Below are positions 18,938-29,194 of a stretch of DNA of 64,000 bases, piece after piece. Positions within the stretch are counted from its first letter, which is position 1. Each line of letters starts with the position of its first letter. Under the pieces are notes generated by a model. That model was given only the letters and a program-made list of their open reading frames with translations, did no database searches and was not told the origin of the DNA. The DNA comes from Paenimyroides aestuarii. GTDB lineage: Bacteria > Bacteroidota > Bacteroidia > Flavobacteriales > Flavobacteriaceae. The position numbers and the translations under genes are program-made. The stretch is taken from the NCBI RefSeq assembly GCF_024628805.1, contig NZ_CP102382.1:1860001-1924000 (forward strand). Reading direction: 5' to 3'.

Positions 18938-20248
18938 ATGAAAACATTTATAAAAGGCGACAAAAAGGTTCTAAACGCATGGGCCTTTTACGATTGGGCA
19001 AATTCAGTATATGCCTTGGTGATTTCTTCTTCCATTTTTCCGTTGTTTTATGGCGCGTTATTTAGGATAGAAGGCAAAACATCCACCTCGTTTTTTGGCA
19101 TCGAAACACCTAGCGAATCCATAATAAGTTATGTTACAGCTATTGGATTTTTAATAATAGCTTTTATTTCGCCTTTGCTATCAGGTGTTGCTGATTATTT
19201 AGGAAACAAAAAGTTTTTTTTGAAATTATTTTGTTTGATTGGATCGCTCTCATGTATGATGCTTTATTTCTTCGATTTAGAAAATTTATACACAAGCTTG
19301 CTCTTTTATATGATGGCGCTGATTGGTTTCTGGGGAAGTTTAGTTTTTTACAATTCATACCTGCCCGATATTGCTTTTCCTGAACAACAAGATGCTATTT
19401 CTGCCAAAGGATATTCATTGGGATATATTGGATCAGTGATCTTGCTGATTATCAATTTAGCAATGGTTATGAAAAGTGAATTATTTGGTTTTGATGGACC
19501 TATGCAGGCAATGAAATTCTCCTTCGTATTGGTCGGAATTTGGTGGTTAGGATTCAGTCAGATATCTTACAGATTGTTGCCAAACTTCAGAAATTCAAAA
19601 AAAATAAATACACAAGCATTCTTTTCAGGTTTTAAAGAATTAAAGAAAATTTATAAAGAATTAAAGCAGTATCCTGTTCTAAAAGGATATTTATTTGCCT
19701 TTTTCGTTTACAGTATGGCTGTACAAACTGTAATGATTATTGCTGCCTATTTTGGTGAAAAAGAAGTGCAATGGGAAAGTGATGATCAGCGACAAATGGG
19801 GCTTATTATCAGTATTCTGCTCATTCAAATAATAGCTGTGATTGGAGCTATTTTAACTTCAAGATTATCAAAAAAAGTAGGCAATCTAAAAGCCTTGATT
19901 ATTATAAACACAGCATGGATTTTTATCTGTATTTGCGCCTATTTCGTAGTAAAACCAATAAGTTTTTATATTGTTGCAGCAATGGTTGGAATGGTTATGG
20001 GAGGTATTCAATCCCTGTCGCGTTCTACCTATTCTAAATTGTTGCCAGAAAATACCACCGACACCACCTCTTTTTTTAGTTTTTATGATGTTACCGAAAA
20101 AATTGGAATAGTAATAGGAATGCTATTTTATGGAATGATCGCTCAAATAACAGGAAAAATGCAAAATGCTATCTTATTTTTGATTGTATTCTTTGCAGTA
20201 GGTATATTTCTATTAATAAAAACAGCAAAAAAGGAACGTATAAGTTAA
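18938..20248 (+). CDS. MFS transporter, UMF1/Atg22-like
   Basis: 436 residues with about twelve membrane segments. The start AFYDWANSVYALVI is the signature of the UMF1 (Atg22-related) branch of the major facilitator superfamily. A central basic loop follows segment six. The substrate is not known for the bacterial branch. The start is 38 bases after the M48 stop, immediately after a terminator hairpin. Confidence 0.9.
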   Translation: MKTFIKGDKKVLNAWAFYDWANSVYALVISSSIFPLFYGALFRIEGKTSTSFFGIETPSESIISYVTAIGFLIIAFISPLLSGVADYLGNKKFFLKLFCLIGSLSCMMLYFFDLENLYTSLLFYMMALIGFWGSLVFYNSYLPDIAFPEQQDAISAKGYSLGYIGSVILLIINLAMVMKSELFGFDGPMQAMKFSFVLVGIWWLGFSQISYRLLPNFRNSKKINTQAFFSGFKELKKIYKELKQYPVLKGYLFAFFVYSMAVQTVMIIAAYFGEKEVQWESDDQRQMGLIISILLIQIIAVIGAILTSRLSKKVGNLKALIIINTAWIFICICAYFVVKPISFYIVAAMVGMVMGGIQSLSRSTYSKLLPENTTDTTSFFSFYDVTEKIGIVIGMLFYGMIAQITGKMQNAILFLIVFFAVGIFLLIKTAKKERIS

Positions 20249-20272
20249 AAAAAATAATATTTTTAAAAATAC

Positions 20273-20304
20273 TTTCGTATGTAAAAAAAATAATTTTATA
20301 TTTG
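20273..20304 (+). promoter_or_regulatory. Promoter for the small lipoprotein
   Basis: TTTC (20273-20276), 20 bases, then TATATTTG (20297-20304), an exact -7 element, 28 bases before the ATG. Confidence 0.55.
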
Positions 20305-20332
20305 GATAAATTTAACATTCTTAGTAATTCTT

Positions 20333-20929
20333 ATGAGAAAATTAAAATATATTTTGGCATCGGTAGTTTTAGCAGCTGGATTTGCATCTTGTGAAACAGA
20401 ACCTATTGATGAAACGTTAAATGACGAAACCTTAACAGGTAAAACATTATTTAGTTTTAACTTAAACGGGAAACAAACTGTAACTTCTGACGATGTTTCT
20501 GTTGGTTTTCCAAACGGAGGCATGACCATTACAGCAAAATTATCATTGGTGAATGAGGAGGATACTTCAAACCCTGAAACTAGATATAGACCTGCTTATC
20601 TATATATTAACTATAGTAGCTTAGAAATTGGTAACTTTCCCACACAGTTAAGTGTTGAAAATCCGAGTAATCTAGTTTGTGATGCAAGGTTATTGATTCA
20701 AGAATATGTAGCCGATGATGAAGGTGTGATGCAAAAGGTGTGGGTAGAATATTTAACTGACAATGCCGATGAGAATCAAAATGCGGGCTATTCCAACATA
20801 ACCAGAGTAAACTCAAACGCAAAATATTTGAATGGAAATTTTGAATTGATTTTGTTTCCAGAGGAAGGAACCCCATTCGATCCACAAAGGCTAACAACAG
20901 GATCTTTCAACTATTTGAGATACGAATAA
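20333..20929 (+). CDS. Lipoprotein, DUF6252-like
   Basis: 198 residues. The signal peptide ends in a lipobox (FASC), followed by an acidic linker. The beta-rich body starts LFSFNLNGKQ and is similar in layout to the small flavobacterial DUF6252 lipoproteins. Function is unknown. It is a single-gene unit with its own promoter and terminator. Confidence 0.75.
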   Translation: MRKLKYILASVVLAAGFASCETEPIDETLNDETLTGKTLFSFNLNGKQTVTSDDVSVGFPNGGMTITAKLSLVNEEDTSNPETRYRPAYLYINYSSLEIGNFPTQLSVENPSNLVCDARLLIQEYVADDEGVMQKVWVEYLTDNADENQNAGYSNITRVNSNAKYLNGNFELILFPEEGTPFDPQRLTTGSFNYLRYE

Positions 20930-20933
20930 AACA

Positions 20934-20964
20934 AAACGTCTTACAATTTGTAAGGCGTTTTTTT
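20934..20964 (+). terminator. Intrinsic terminator
   Basis: Stem AACGTCTTACA/TGTAAGGCGTT with G-T pairing, then seven T. Confidence 0.82.
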
Positions 20965-21073
20965 ATTGGCATAAATATTGAAACATTTACTTGATATATT
21001 TAAAATACAGTAAACAACATGTTTTGAAATGTTATTAAGATAAAATAATGACATTTTGACTTATAAAATATTT

Positions 21074-23539
21074 ATGGCACAAGAAAAAATTATATCATTA
21101 GACAATTTGTCACTTCAAGACTTAGATTCAAATGCAGAATTTATTCCTTTGTTTTCTCAAGAAGATGAAGAGGCAATGAACAAAGAAGAAATCCCTGCAG
21201 AGCTTAGTATTCTACCATTGCGAAACATGGTTTTGTTTCCAGGGGTAGTAATTCCGATAACTGCTGGTCGCGATAAATCAATAAAACTTATTAATGATGC
21301 GTTGGCGGGCGACCGAACAATTGGTGTGGTGGCTCAGTTAAATGAATCGGTTGAGGTTCCAACCGGAAACGAAATTTATCGTTTTGGAACGGTTGCAAAA
21401 ATTTTAAAAACCCTAAAATTGCCCGATGGCAACATCACAGTGATTTTGCAGGGTAAAAAGAATTTTGCTATTGATACAGTTTTGCAAGAGAATCCTTATA
21501 TCAAAGCCAGCACGAAAGATGTTTTGGAAATAAAGCCCGAAACAAACGATATAGAATTTCATGCGATTATTGAATCTATAAAAGAAACTGCCCAAGAAAT
21601 CATCCGCGAAAACCCAAGTATTCCATCTGAAGCTGCTTTTGCTATTAAAAATATTGAAAGCAATTCGTTTTTAGTGAATTTTGTGGCATCTAATCTAAAC
21701 CTTGATGTGGCCGATAAACAAGCGCTTTTAGAAAACAACAACCTAAAAGAACGTGCTTTGGAAACGCTGCGACGCATGAATCTTGAGTTGCAAAAACTAA
21801 ATCTTAAAAATGATATTCAAACCAAAGTTCGCGTAGATTTAGATCAACAGCAAAAGGAATATTTCTTAAATCAGCAAATAAAAACCATTCAAGAAGAGTT
21901 AGGTGGCGTTTCACACGAGCAGGAACTCGAAGAAATGCGTGCAAAAGCAAAGGCAAAAAAATGGGATGCTAAAATTCAAGAACATTTTGATAAGGAGTTG
22001 AGTAAAATGCAACGCATGAATCCGCAGGTTGCCGAGTTTTCTATCCAAAGAAATTATTTGGAGCTTTTGCTGGAACTGCCTTGGAATGAATATACAAAAG
22101 ACAAATTTGACCTTAAAAATGCCAAGAAAATTTTAGATAAAGACCACTACGGTTTAGAAGATGTAAAACGTCGTGTGCTAGAGCACATGGCTGTTTTAAA
22201 GCTTCGAAACGATATGAAATCGCCTATTTTGTGTTTATACGGACCGCCTGGTGTGGGTAAAACATCAATAGGTAAATCAATCGCAACAGCTTTAGGCCGT
22301 GAATATGTTCGTATTTCGCTAGGCGGACTTCGAGATGAAGCCGAAATTCGCGGTCATCGAAAAACCTATATTGGAGCCATGCCCGGACGCATTATTCAAT
22401 CTATCAAAAAAGCAAAAACATCAAATCCGGTGTTTGTTCTAGATGAAATTGATAAACTTTCAAGCAGTCATCAAGGCGATCCGTCGAGTGCGATGCTAGA
22501 AGTTTTAGATCCAGAACAAAACAAAGAATTCTATGACAACTTTTTAGAATTAGGGTTCGATTTGTCGAAGGTCATGTTTATAGCAACATCAAACAGTTTA
22601 AATACTATTCAGCCAGCTTTATTGGATCGAATGGAAATAATCGAAATGAACGGTTATACCATAGAAGAAAAAATTGAAATTTTAAAGCAACATTTACTTC
22701 CAAAACAATTAAAAGAGCATGGTTTAGGATCAAAATCGGTAACTATTCCTAAAAAAGTAATGGAATTTATCGTAACTAAATATACCCGCGAATCAGGAGT
22801 TCGCAAATTAGATAAACAAGTGGCAAATATTGCACGATTTATAGCAAAATCGATTGTTTTAGAAGAAGCTTACAATGAAAAATTGACTGAAGAAGACATA
22901 GTTACCATTTTAGGAGCTCCGAAATTTGATTACGATAAATACGAAACAAACGATGTTGCTGGTGTGGTTACTGGTTTGGCGTGGACCCGTGTTGGAGGAG
23001 ATATTCTGTTTATTGAATCGATACTTTCTGAAGGAAAAGGAACGCTCACCATGACTGGAAATCTGGGTAATGTAATGAAAGAATCGGCAACGATTGCGCT
23101 AGAATACATCAAATCGAACAGTAATTTGTTTGGAATTGATGTAAAAATATTTGATAAATACAAAATTCACGTACACGTTCCAGAAGGTGCCACTCCGAAA
23201 GATGGTCCATCGGCTGGTATTGCTATGTTAACATCAATGGTTTCGAGTTTTACACAACGTAAAATCAAGAAAAACATAGCAATGACCGGTGAAATTACTT
23301 TGCGTGGAAAAGTACTTCCGGTGGGTGGTATCAAAGAAAAGATATTGGCAGCAAAACGCGCAAGTATCAAAGAAATTATTTTGTGCAAAGAAAATAAACG
23401 CGATATCGACCAGATAAAACCCGAATATTTAACAGGTTTAACGTTCCATTACGTGGATAAAATGACCGAGGTGATTGATATTGCATTAACCAACCAACAA
23501 GTTAAAAACGCAAAAGAACTTACGGTTAAAGAGGCTTAA
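21074..23539 (+). CDS. lon: ATP-dependent protease Lon
   Basis: 821 residues from the ATG at 21074 (an in-frame TTG at 21056 is possible but adds non-conserved residues). The LAN substrate domain covers about 40-240, followed by a coiled coil. Walker A GPPGVGKTS is near 389 and Walker B FVLDEIDK near 455. The protease domain holds the catalytic Ser in KDGPSAG near 710 and Lys in GKVLPVGGIKEK near 752. It degrades damaged and regulatory proteins. A single gene with a terminator. Confidence 0.97.
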   Translation: MAQEKIISLDNLSLQDLDSNAEFIPLFSQEDEEAMNKEEIPAELSILPLRNMVLFPGVVIPITAGRDKSIKLINDALAGDRTIGVVAQLNESVEVPTGNEIYRFGTVAKILKTLKLPDGNITVILQGKKNFAIDTVLQENPYIKASTKDVLEIKPETNDIEFHAIIESIKETAQEIIRENPSIPSEAAFAIKNIESNSFLVNFVASNLNLDVADKQALLENNNLKERALETLRRMNLELQKLNLKNDIQTKVRVDLDQQQKEYFLNQQIKTIQEELGGVSHEQELEEMRAKAKAKKWDAKIQEHFDKELSKMQRMNPQVAEFSIQRNYLELLLELPWNEYTKDKFDLKNAKKILDKDHYGLEDVKRRVLEHMAVLKLRNDMKSPILCLYGPPGVGKTSIGKSIATALGREYVRISLGGLRDEAEIRGHRKTYIGAMPGRIIQSIKKAKTSNPVFVLDEIDKLSSSHQGDPSSAMLEVLDPEQNKEFYDNFLELGFDLSKVMFIATSNSLNTIQPALLDRMEIIEMNGYTIEEKIEILKQHLLPKQLKEHGLGSKSVTIPKKVMEFIVTKYTRESGVRKLDKQVANIARFIAKSIVLEEAYNEKLTEEDIVTILGAPKFDYDKYETNDVAGVVTGLAWTRVGGDILFIESILSEGKGTLTMTGNLGNVMKESATIALEYIKSNSNLFGIDVKIFDKYKIHVHVPEGATPKDGPSAGIAMLTSMVSSFTQRKIKKNIAMTGEITLRGKVLPVGGIKEKILAAKRASIKEIILCKENKRDIDQIKPEYLTGLTFHYVDKMTEVIDIALTNQQVKNAKELTVKEA

Positions 23540-23561
23540 TGAATATATATTAATTGAATAT

Positions 23562-23593
23562 AAAAGCTAGTACAGAAATGTATTAGCTTTTTT
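23562..23593 (+). terminator. Intrinsic terminator after lon
   Basis: Imperfect stem AAAAGCTAGTACA/TGTATTAGCTTTT with loop GAAA and a T-run. Confidence 0.78.
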
Positions 23594-23607
23594 GTTATAT
23601 TAGTATT

Positions 23608-24237
23608 ATGAAAAATATAATCTTCGTTATTTTAGTTTTTTCAATTCAAATTTCATTTGCACAAGATGTTTTTTCTGAAAATATTAAACATGCAAATAAG
23701 AATATGGAAAATGGTTTAGATCGTTCTGATGAGTCTTTTAATGAACTTTTAGAATATTTAGAGACTATAAACGATTCAATTTATTGTGGATTAGAACATT
23801 ATCTACAATCAAAAACTGAATTAATATATTATGTTCATAAATTTTCAGCTCCAACATATACTTATGCATTACCAAAATATTCAGGCTTTATAAAAGATAT
23901 TGAAACAAATGAAGTATTTACTTTTAAGTATATATCTTATGATAACAAAAATTATAAATTATCTATAAATGAAATGAGTACAGATAATCCAAACTCTGAA
24001 TATTACTCTTTTTTAATAGCAAATTATAGTTCGAATGCTAAGGGAATATTCTCTAAAATAAATCATTATAAAAAACAATATAAAGACTTATCAGTTAAAA
24101 AACTTTTGGGTGGAATAGAAGACTATGAGTTTTTATATATTTTGAATTCTAAGAAAAATGAGTACAAAGGTTACAGCTTTGTTTTATCCCATCTTATATT
24201 TCTAGATAAAGAAATTGAACAGTTTGAGAAATTTTAA
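23608..24237 (+). CDS. Hypothetical secreted protein
   Basis: 209 residues. Not recognised. A signal peptide (1-18, ending SFAQ) precedes an alpha/beta polar body rich in Lys, Tyr and Ser, with no cysteine cluster or known motif. It is noticeably AT-richer than neighbouring lon and porQ, which may indicate later acquisition. It starts 14 bases after the lon terminator and is followed by a ~100-base AT-rich gap. Confidence 0.65.
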   Translation: MKNIIFVILVFSIQISFAQDVFSENIKHANKNMENGLDRSDESFNELLEYLETINDSIYCGLEHYLQSKTELIYYVHKFSAPTYTYALPKYSGFIKDIETNEVFTFKYISYDNKNYKLSINEMSTDNPNSEYYSFLIANYSSNAKGIFSKINHYKKQYKDLSVKKLLGGIEDYEFLYILNSKKNEYKGYSFVLSHLIFLDKEIEQFEKF

Positions 24238-24344
24238 TCAAATTAAATAAAAGTTTCTTAATAATTTTCCACACAAAAACATACCAATTTTTTTATTCTG
24301 TCGTTATAAAGTTATATATTCGTTTTCATGTAATTTCACTAAAC

Positions 24345-25355
24345 ATGCGCAAACTATACACCTTAGTTTCATTTATAACACTCACAACTGCTACTGCACA
24401 AGTAGGCGGCAGAGATGCTTATCAGTTTTTACAAATGCCCACATCGCCAAAACAAGCGGCTTTAGGAGGCAGTAACGTTACCATAACCGGCAATGAAGTA
24501 AATCAGGTGCTCTATAATCCAGCATCATTAAATGCAGAAATGAACAATATGCTGGCTGCTAATTTTGGTAGTTATTATGGTGATATAAGTTTAGGAGCGG
24601 CTGCTTATGCACATCAATTAAAAAATGGAAGAAACGTTCATTTTGGGGTCACTTATTTAGGATATGGTTCTATTGATGGATATGATGAAAACGGAGTGAG
24701 TACTGGTTCTTTTTCAGGAAGCGACGTGGCAGTTTCCGTTGGATATGCACATCCTTTCAGCAATACCAATTTTTCGGTAGGTGCCAATTTAAAAGCAATT
24801 TCATCGACTTTAGAAAGCTATAACTCTTTTGCTGTGGCTGCTGATATTGGTGGATTGTATAATGATAAAGACAGTGGTTGGACCGTTGGTTTAACTTTTA
24901 AAAATTTGGGCGGTCAACTTTCAAGTTACGAAGATACACGCGAATCATTGCCTTTTGAAGCAGTTGTTGGTGTAAGTAAATTGCTAGAAAACGTGCCTAT
25001 TCGTTGGCATTTCACCCTTGAAAACTTGCAGCAATGGGATGTTTCATTTTCTAATCCCAACCGTTCACAAGTAGATTTAGAAAACAATGTTACCCAAGAA
25101 GAAGTAAGTTTTGGAAACAATTTGTTGCGACATGTGGTGTTTGGAGTAGAGTTTTTTCCTGAAAAGAATTTCAATGTTCGCTTGGGATACAACTTTAGAA
25201 ATGGCGAAGAAATGCGGATTTTAGAGCAAAGACACTTCGCCGGATTTACCGCCGGATTTGGCTTACAAGTTAAGCGTTTTCGATTTGAATATGCCTATAA
25301 CCGATTTACCTTGGCAGGAAACACCAATTTATTTGGCTTGTCGGTAAAACTGTAA
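24345..25355 (+). CDS. porQ: Type IX secretion system protein PorQ
   Basis: 336 residues. An outer-membrane beta-barrel of the FadL-like PorV/PorQ family, needed for T9SS function. After a signal peptide (ending TATAQ) the mature protein begins VGGRDAYQFLQMPTSPKQAALGG, the family start with the NPASLN motif near 62, and ends in beta-strands (NLFGLSVKL). The gene immediately precedes cmk, the arrangement usual for porQ in flavobacteria. It fits the sorting domain on the protein at the window start. Confidence 0.88.
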   Translation: MRKLYTLVSFITLTTATAQVGGRDAYQFLQMPTSPKQAALGGSNVTITGNEVNQVLYNPASLNAEMNNMLAANFGSYYGDISLGAAAYAHQLKNGRNVHFGVTYLGYGSIDGYDENGVSTGSFSGSDVAVSVGYAHPFSNTNFSVGANLKAISSTLESYNSFAVAADIGGLYNDKDSGWTVGLTFKNLGGQLSSYEDTRESLPFEAVVGVSKLLENVPIRWHFTLENLQQWDVSFSNPNRSQVDLENNVTQEEVSFGNNLLRHVVFGVEFFPEKNFNVRLGYNFRNGEEMRILEQRHFAGFTAGFGLQVKRFRFEYAYNRFTLAGNTNLFGLSVKL

Positions 25356-25381
25356 TATTTTTGCAGCAAAAAGAAATTGTT

Positions 25382-26071
25382 TTGAAAAAAATCACCATAG
25401 CCATCGACGGGCATTCATCAACAGGTAAAAGCACTTTGGCAAAACAATTGGCAAAGGAATTGAATTACATTTATGTAGATACCGGAGCCATGTATCGTGC
25501 CGTGACTTTGTATGCCATGCAACAAGGTTTTATCTCACATGATTATTTTAATGAAAAAGAACTAGTTGCAAATTTGCAGCATATCTATCTTTCTTTTAAG
25601 TTTAATGAGCATTTAGGATTTGCAGAAATGTTTTTGAACGATGAAAACGTGGAAAAAGCCATTCGTTCGATCGAAGTATCTGGTTTTGTGAGCAAAATTG
25701 CGGCTGTTTCTGAAGTGCGGTCTAAATTGGTGCAACAGCAAAAAAGATATGGAATAGACAAAGGTGTGGTGATGGACGGACGCGATATAGGAACAGTAGT
25801 TTTTCCCGATGCCGAATTAAAAATTTTTATGACCGCTTCTGCTGAAATCCGAGCAAAACGCAGGTATTTAGAATTGCTTCCATCAAACCCATCTGTATCG
25901 TTTGATGAAGTATTGAAAAATGTTACCAACCGTGACGCAATTGATTCTACCCGCAAAGATTCTCCACTAATTATTGCACCCAATGCAATAGTAATTGATA
26001 ATTCTAACCTTACAAAAGAAGAACAGTTTTCTAAAATTTTAGATTTGGCAACGCAAGCAATAAATGCCTAA
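25382..26071 (+). CDS. cmk: (d)CMP kinase
   Basis: 229 residues from the TTG at 25382 (an earlier in-frame TTG is at 25361; the later gives the usual family start KKITIAIDG). It phosphorylates CMP and dCMP. The P-loop is GHSSTGKSTLAKQ, followed by YVDTGAMYRAVTL and the CMP-binding MDGRDIGTVVFP near 136. It begins just after porQ and is likely co-transcribed with it. Confidence 0.95.
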   Translation: MKKITIAIDGHSSTGKSTLAKQLAKELNYIYVDTGAMYRAVTLYAMQQGFISHDYFNEKELVANLQHIYLSFKFNEHLGFAEMFLNDENVEKAIRSIEVSGFVSKIAAVSEVRSKLVQQQKRYGIDKGVVMDGRDIGTVVFPDAELKIFMTASAEIRAKRRYLELLPSNPSVSFDEVLKNVTNRDAIDSTRKDSPLIIAPNAIVIDNSNLTKEEQFSKILDLATQAINA

Positions 26072-26133
26072 TTACCTACTATTTTTTTGGATAAAATTTA
26101 TATTTTTACACACTTTTTATAAAAACAGAAAAA

Positions 26134-27513
26134 ATGGGCATAAAATCAAAGTTAATCGCCATGAATTTCATGCAGTTCTTTGTTTGGGGAGCATGGTTAA
26201 TCACCATTGGAAATTATTGGTTTGGCGATAAAAAATGGGACGGCACACAATTTGGAGCTGTTTTTGGAACTATGGGAATCGCATCGATTTTTGTTCCAAC
26301 ATTAACCGGTATCATTGCCGATCGCTGGATCAATGCAGAACGTTTATACGGATTCTTGCATATACTGTATGGTTTGGTGCTGTTTTATTTACCCGAAGTG
26401 AATAATCCTTCAGCTTTTTTCTATGTTATGCTTTTAGCGATGTGTTTTTATATGCCCACCATAGCACTTAACAATTCCATATCATATACCATTTTAAAAA
26501 ACAAAGGTTTCGATGTAATTAAAGATTTTCCACCCATCAGAGTTTGGGGAACCGTGGGCTTTATAGCAGCAATGTGGCTCACAAATTTAACAGATAATAA
26601 GGCAACTGCCGGACAATTTTATATAGCAGGAGCATCGGCTGTTTTGTTGGGTTTGTATGCATTAACGTTGCCAAAATGTCCGCCATTGCGTTTAATCAAT
26701 AAAGAAGCCCCACTAACTGAACAGTTGGGGTTAAATGCCTTTAAATTGTTTGGAAACTATAAAATAGCATTGTTTTTTATTTTTTCAATGTTTTTGGGTG
26801 GTGCCTTGCAATTAACAAACGCCTATGGAGATGTTTTTTTAACAGAGTTTGAACATTATCCGGCATATTTAGATTCAATAGTTGTAGAGAGATCCACCAT
26901 AATCATGTCTATTTCTCAAATCTCCGAAACGCTTTTTATTCTAGCAATTCCTTTTTTCTTAAAGCGATATGGTATTAAAAAAGTAATGCTTATTTCAATG
27001 CTTGCTTGGGTGTTGCGCTTTGGATTATTTGCCTATGGCGATCCGGCAGGAGGTTTGTGGATGATTATCCTTTCATGTATTGTATATGGAATGGCGTTTG
27101 ATTTCTTTAATATATCAGGTTCATTATTTGTAGAAACCAACACAAGTGCCAAAATTCGCTCTTCTGCTCAAGGATTGTTTATGATGATGACTAATGGTTT
27201 CGGGGCGGTGATTGGTAGCAACGTAGCAGGTTGGGCAATTGATAAATTTTTTACGCATTCATTTGCTACAGCCGATTCATTAGCACAAGAATTAAACACC
27301 ACAGCCAATAATCCTAAATTTATTTCTATTTTGAAAGATTCTTTCGGTGTAACCTTTTCAGAAAGCGGTTTGCTAAGCAGTGAAGTATTGCTTAAAGATT
27401 GGAACAACATTTGGCTTAGTTTTGCTATTTATTCATTAATCATTGCTGTTCTGTTTGCAATTTTCTTTAAACATAAGCACAACCCTAATGAATTAGATCA
27501 GATAAATCATTAA
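26134..27513 (+). CDS. Nucleoside:H+ symporter family transporter (NupG-like)
   Basis: 459 residues with about twelve membrane segments. The N-terminus (MNFMQFFVWGAWLITIGNYW) and PPIRVWGTVGFI are typical of the nucleoside permease branch of the MFS (NupG/XapB). It probably takes up nucleosides with protons. Next to cmk this suggests a loose link to pyrimidine salvage, but the two are separated by 60 bases and may be independent. Confidence 0.85.
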   Translation: MGIKSKLIAMNFMQFFVWGAWLITIGNYWFGDKKWDGTQFGAVFGTMGIASIFVPTLTGIIADRWINAERLYGFLHILYGLVLFYLPEVNNPSAFFYVMLLAMCFYMPTIALNNSISYTILKNKGFDVIKDFPPIRVWGTVGFIAAMWLTNLTDNKATAGQFYIAGASAVLLGLYALTLPKCPPLRLINKEAPLTEQLGLNAFKLFGNYKIALFFIFSMFLGGALQLTNAYGDVFLTEFEHYPAYLDSIVVERSTIIMSISQISETLFILAIPFFLKRYGIKKVMLISMLAWVLRFGLFAYGDPAGGLWMIILSCIVYGMAFDFFNISGSLFVETNTSAKIRSSAQGLFMMMTNGFGAVIGSNVAGWAIDKFFTHSFATADSLAQELNTTANNPKFISILKDSFGVTFSESGLLSSEVLLKDWNNIWLSFAIYSLIIAVLFAIFFKHKHNPNELDQINH

Positions 27514-27545
27514 AAAAAACAGAGGTGAAAGCCTCTGTTTTTTTA
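27512..27545. terminator. Bidirectional intrinsic terminator
   Basis: A-run, stem CAGAGG/CCTCTG, T-run, between convergent transporter and DUF445 genes; it overlaps the DUF445 stop. Confidence 0.88.
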
Positions 27546-28784
27546 TAGAAATAAATGCGTCAAAGTGTAAATAAGCAACCCAACAAGTCCACCAACCAAT
27601 GTGCCGTTTATGCGAATGTATTGTAAATCTTTACCCACTTCTAATTCCAATTTTTCGCTTAATTCATTGCCGTCCCATTTTTCAACAGTTTGCGTAATGA
27701 TTTTGCCTACTTCGTTACTGTTTTTCAAAACCACTTTATACACATATTGTTTGGCATATTTATCAATATTTTCTTGCAAATCTAGATCTTCATTAAAAGT
27801 AATAATCATTTGCTGTATGTTTTGATTTATGTAGCGATTGATTGTTGCTTCGGGATTGTTTAACTTAGAAAGTACTTCTTTTTTTAAGCGAATCCAAATA
27901 TCTTGAGTGTATTCTAAAAGTTTTTGCTTGGTAATGAATTCTTCTTTGATTTGATCAAATTTTTCGTGCCAATCATCTTTTTCATTCAAATCTTCCACCA
28001 CCTGATGCAGTTTTGTTGTCACCGCCAATCGAATATCATGCTGCGGATTGTTTTCAATTTCTTGCAAAAACGTTGTGATGCCTGAAATTAATTGATTAGT
28101 AACCGATTTTCCACCGATTAATCCCAAAATAGGTTGCTTTTCTACCACTTTTTTATAGATTAATTCCCGATTTTTTTCCACATATTCTTGCGCTTGTGGC
28201 AAGATAATATCCAATAATCGGTCGTGTTCGTTGTGATCTAAAAGATAGAGTAGGGAAGTGGCGGCCAATTTTTCTAATCTAATTTCTTTAGTAAGCTCAA
28301 AACCTTTGTTTGCAAGCATTTCAGCAATCGATTCATCGTTTAAATTAATCACAATACGCTGAATAAGTTTGTTGCATTCCGTATGTAAAATACGTTGGTT
28401 TTTCTCTTTAGAAAGCCAGTCTTTTAAATAATCGCTCACTGATAACTGATCAATATACGGACGAATATTGGCTGCGGTTAAAAAATTTGAACTAACAAAA
28501 GTTCCTAGATTGGTACCCAAAGCATTTTTATTATTGGTGATTAAATTTGTATGTGGAATTTTTAACCCCAAAGGATATTTAAACAGCGCAGTAACAGCAA
28601 ACCAATCTGCCAAAGCTCCAACCATTCCCGCTTCTGAAAATGCACGAACATATTCCATCCAATTTTGGGGATTATGCTCTAAAAGGTACATCATACTCAC
28701 ATAAACTATTGCCATTAAAACAAACAGCCCAGTTGCCAATAATTTATGTTTTTTTAATTGTTTCTTTTTAAAATCTTCTTTCAT
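27543..28784 (-). CDS. DUF445 family membrane protein
   Basis: 413 residues from the ATG at 28784 (an upstream in-frame Met adds 18 unlikely residues). DUF445 proteins have two N-terminal membrane segments (here ~15-35 and a region with GALADWFAVTALFKYPLG, the family signature), a long helical cytoplasmic or periplasmic part, and a final membrane segment (GTLVGGLVGLLIYTL). Function is not established. A single gene. Confidence 0.88.
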   Translation of the reverse strand: MKEDFKKKQLKKHKLLATGLFVLMAIVYVSMMYLLEHNPQNWMEYVRAFSEAGMVGALADWFAVTALFKYPLGLKIPHTNLITNNKNALGTNLGTFVSSNFLTAANIRPYIDQLSVSDYLKDWLSKEKNQRILHTECNKLIQRIVINLNDESIAEMLANKGFELTKEIRLEKLAATSLLYLLDHNEHDRLLDIILPQAQEYVEKNRELIYKKVVEKQPILGLIGGKSVTNQLISGITTFLQEIENNPQHDIRLAVTTKLHQVVEDLNEKDDWHEKFDQIKEEFITKQKLLEYTQDIWIRLKKEVLSKLNNPEATINRYINQNIQQMIITFNEDLDLQENIDKYAKQYVYKVVLKNSNEVGKIITQTVEKWDGNELSEKLELEVGKDLQYIRINGTLVGGLVGLLIYTLTHLFL

Positions 28785-28849
28785 TTGTTGCCACTTTTTA
28801 TGTAAGGTACGATTTTTTGTATAAATTATTATAAACACATATATAGAAA

Positions 28850-29194
28850 TTTAAAGTAGAGTTGCTGAAAAGATGTTGTATTGTAGATTGTTGTAATCTA
28901 ATACTAAATTTCCATTGTTTGCTAATATTTATTAGAGCAAATTATCCAGATTTTAATTACTAAAGTTTTTTTTAGTGAATAATTATATTTTATATCGAAT
29001 GATTAAGCTAACTCAAGTAATAAGTAAAAAATATACTTCTAAAAAGGTTTAAGTTAACTAATTTTAAAAAGGAATAAGTTCAAATTTTTTTATTGTTCTT
29101 ATTGCAACTGTGCATAATGCACAATATTTTTTTACAATATACAGCAATACAATTTACATTATACATCCATATAATCTACATTACAGAGCAATCA
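28850..29194. other. Intergenic AT-rich stretch with a short dyad
   Basis: No credible gene on either strand. It is AT-rich with short irregular repeats. The one clear element is the 15-base dyad TGTGCATAATGCACA at 29109-29123, followed by a T-run, which could be an operator or a weak terminator. Confidence 0.5.
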
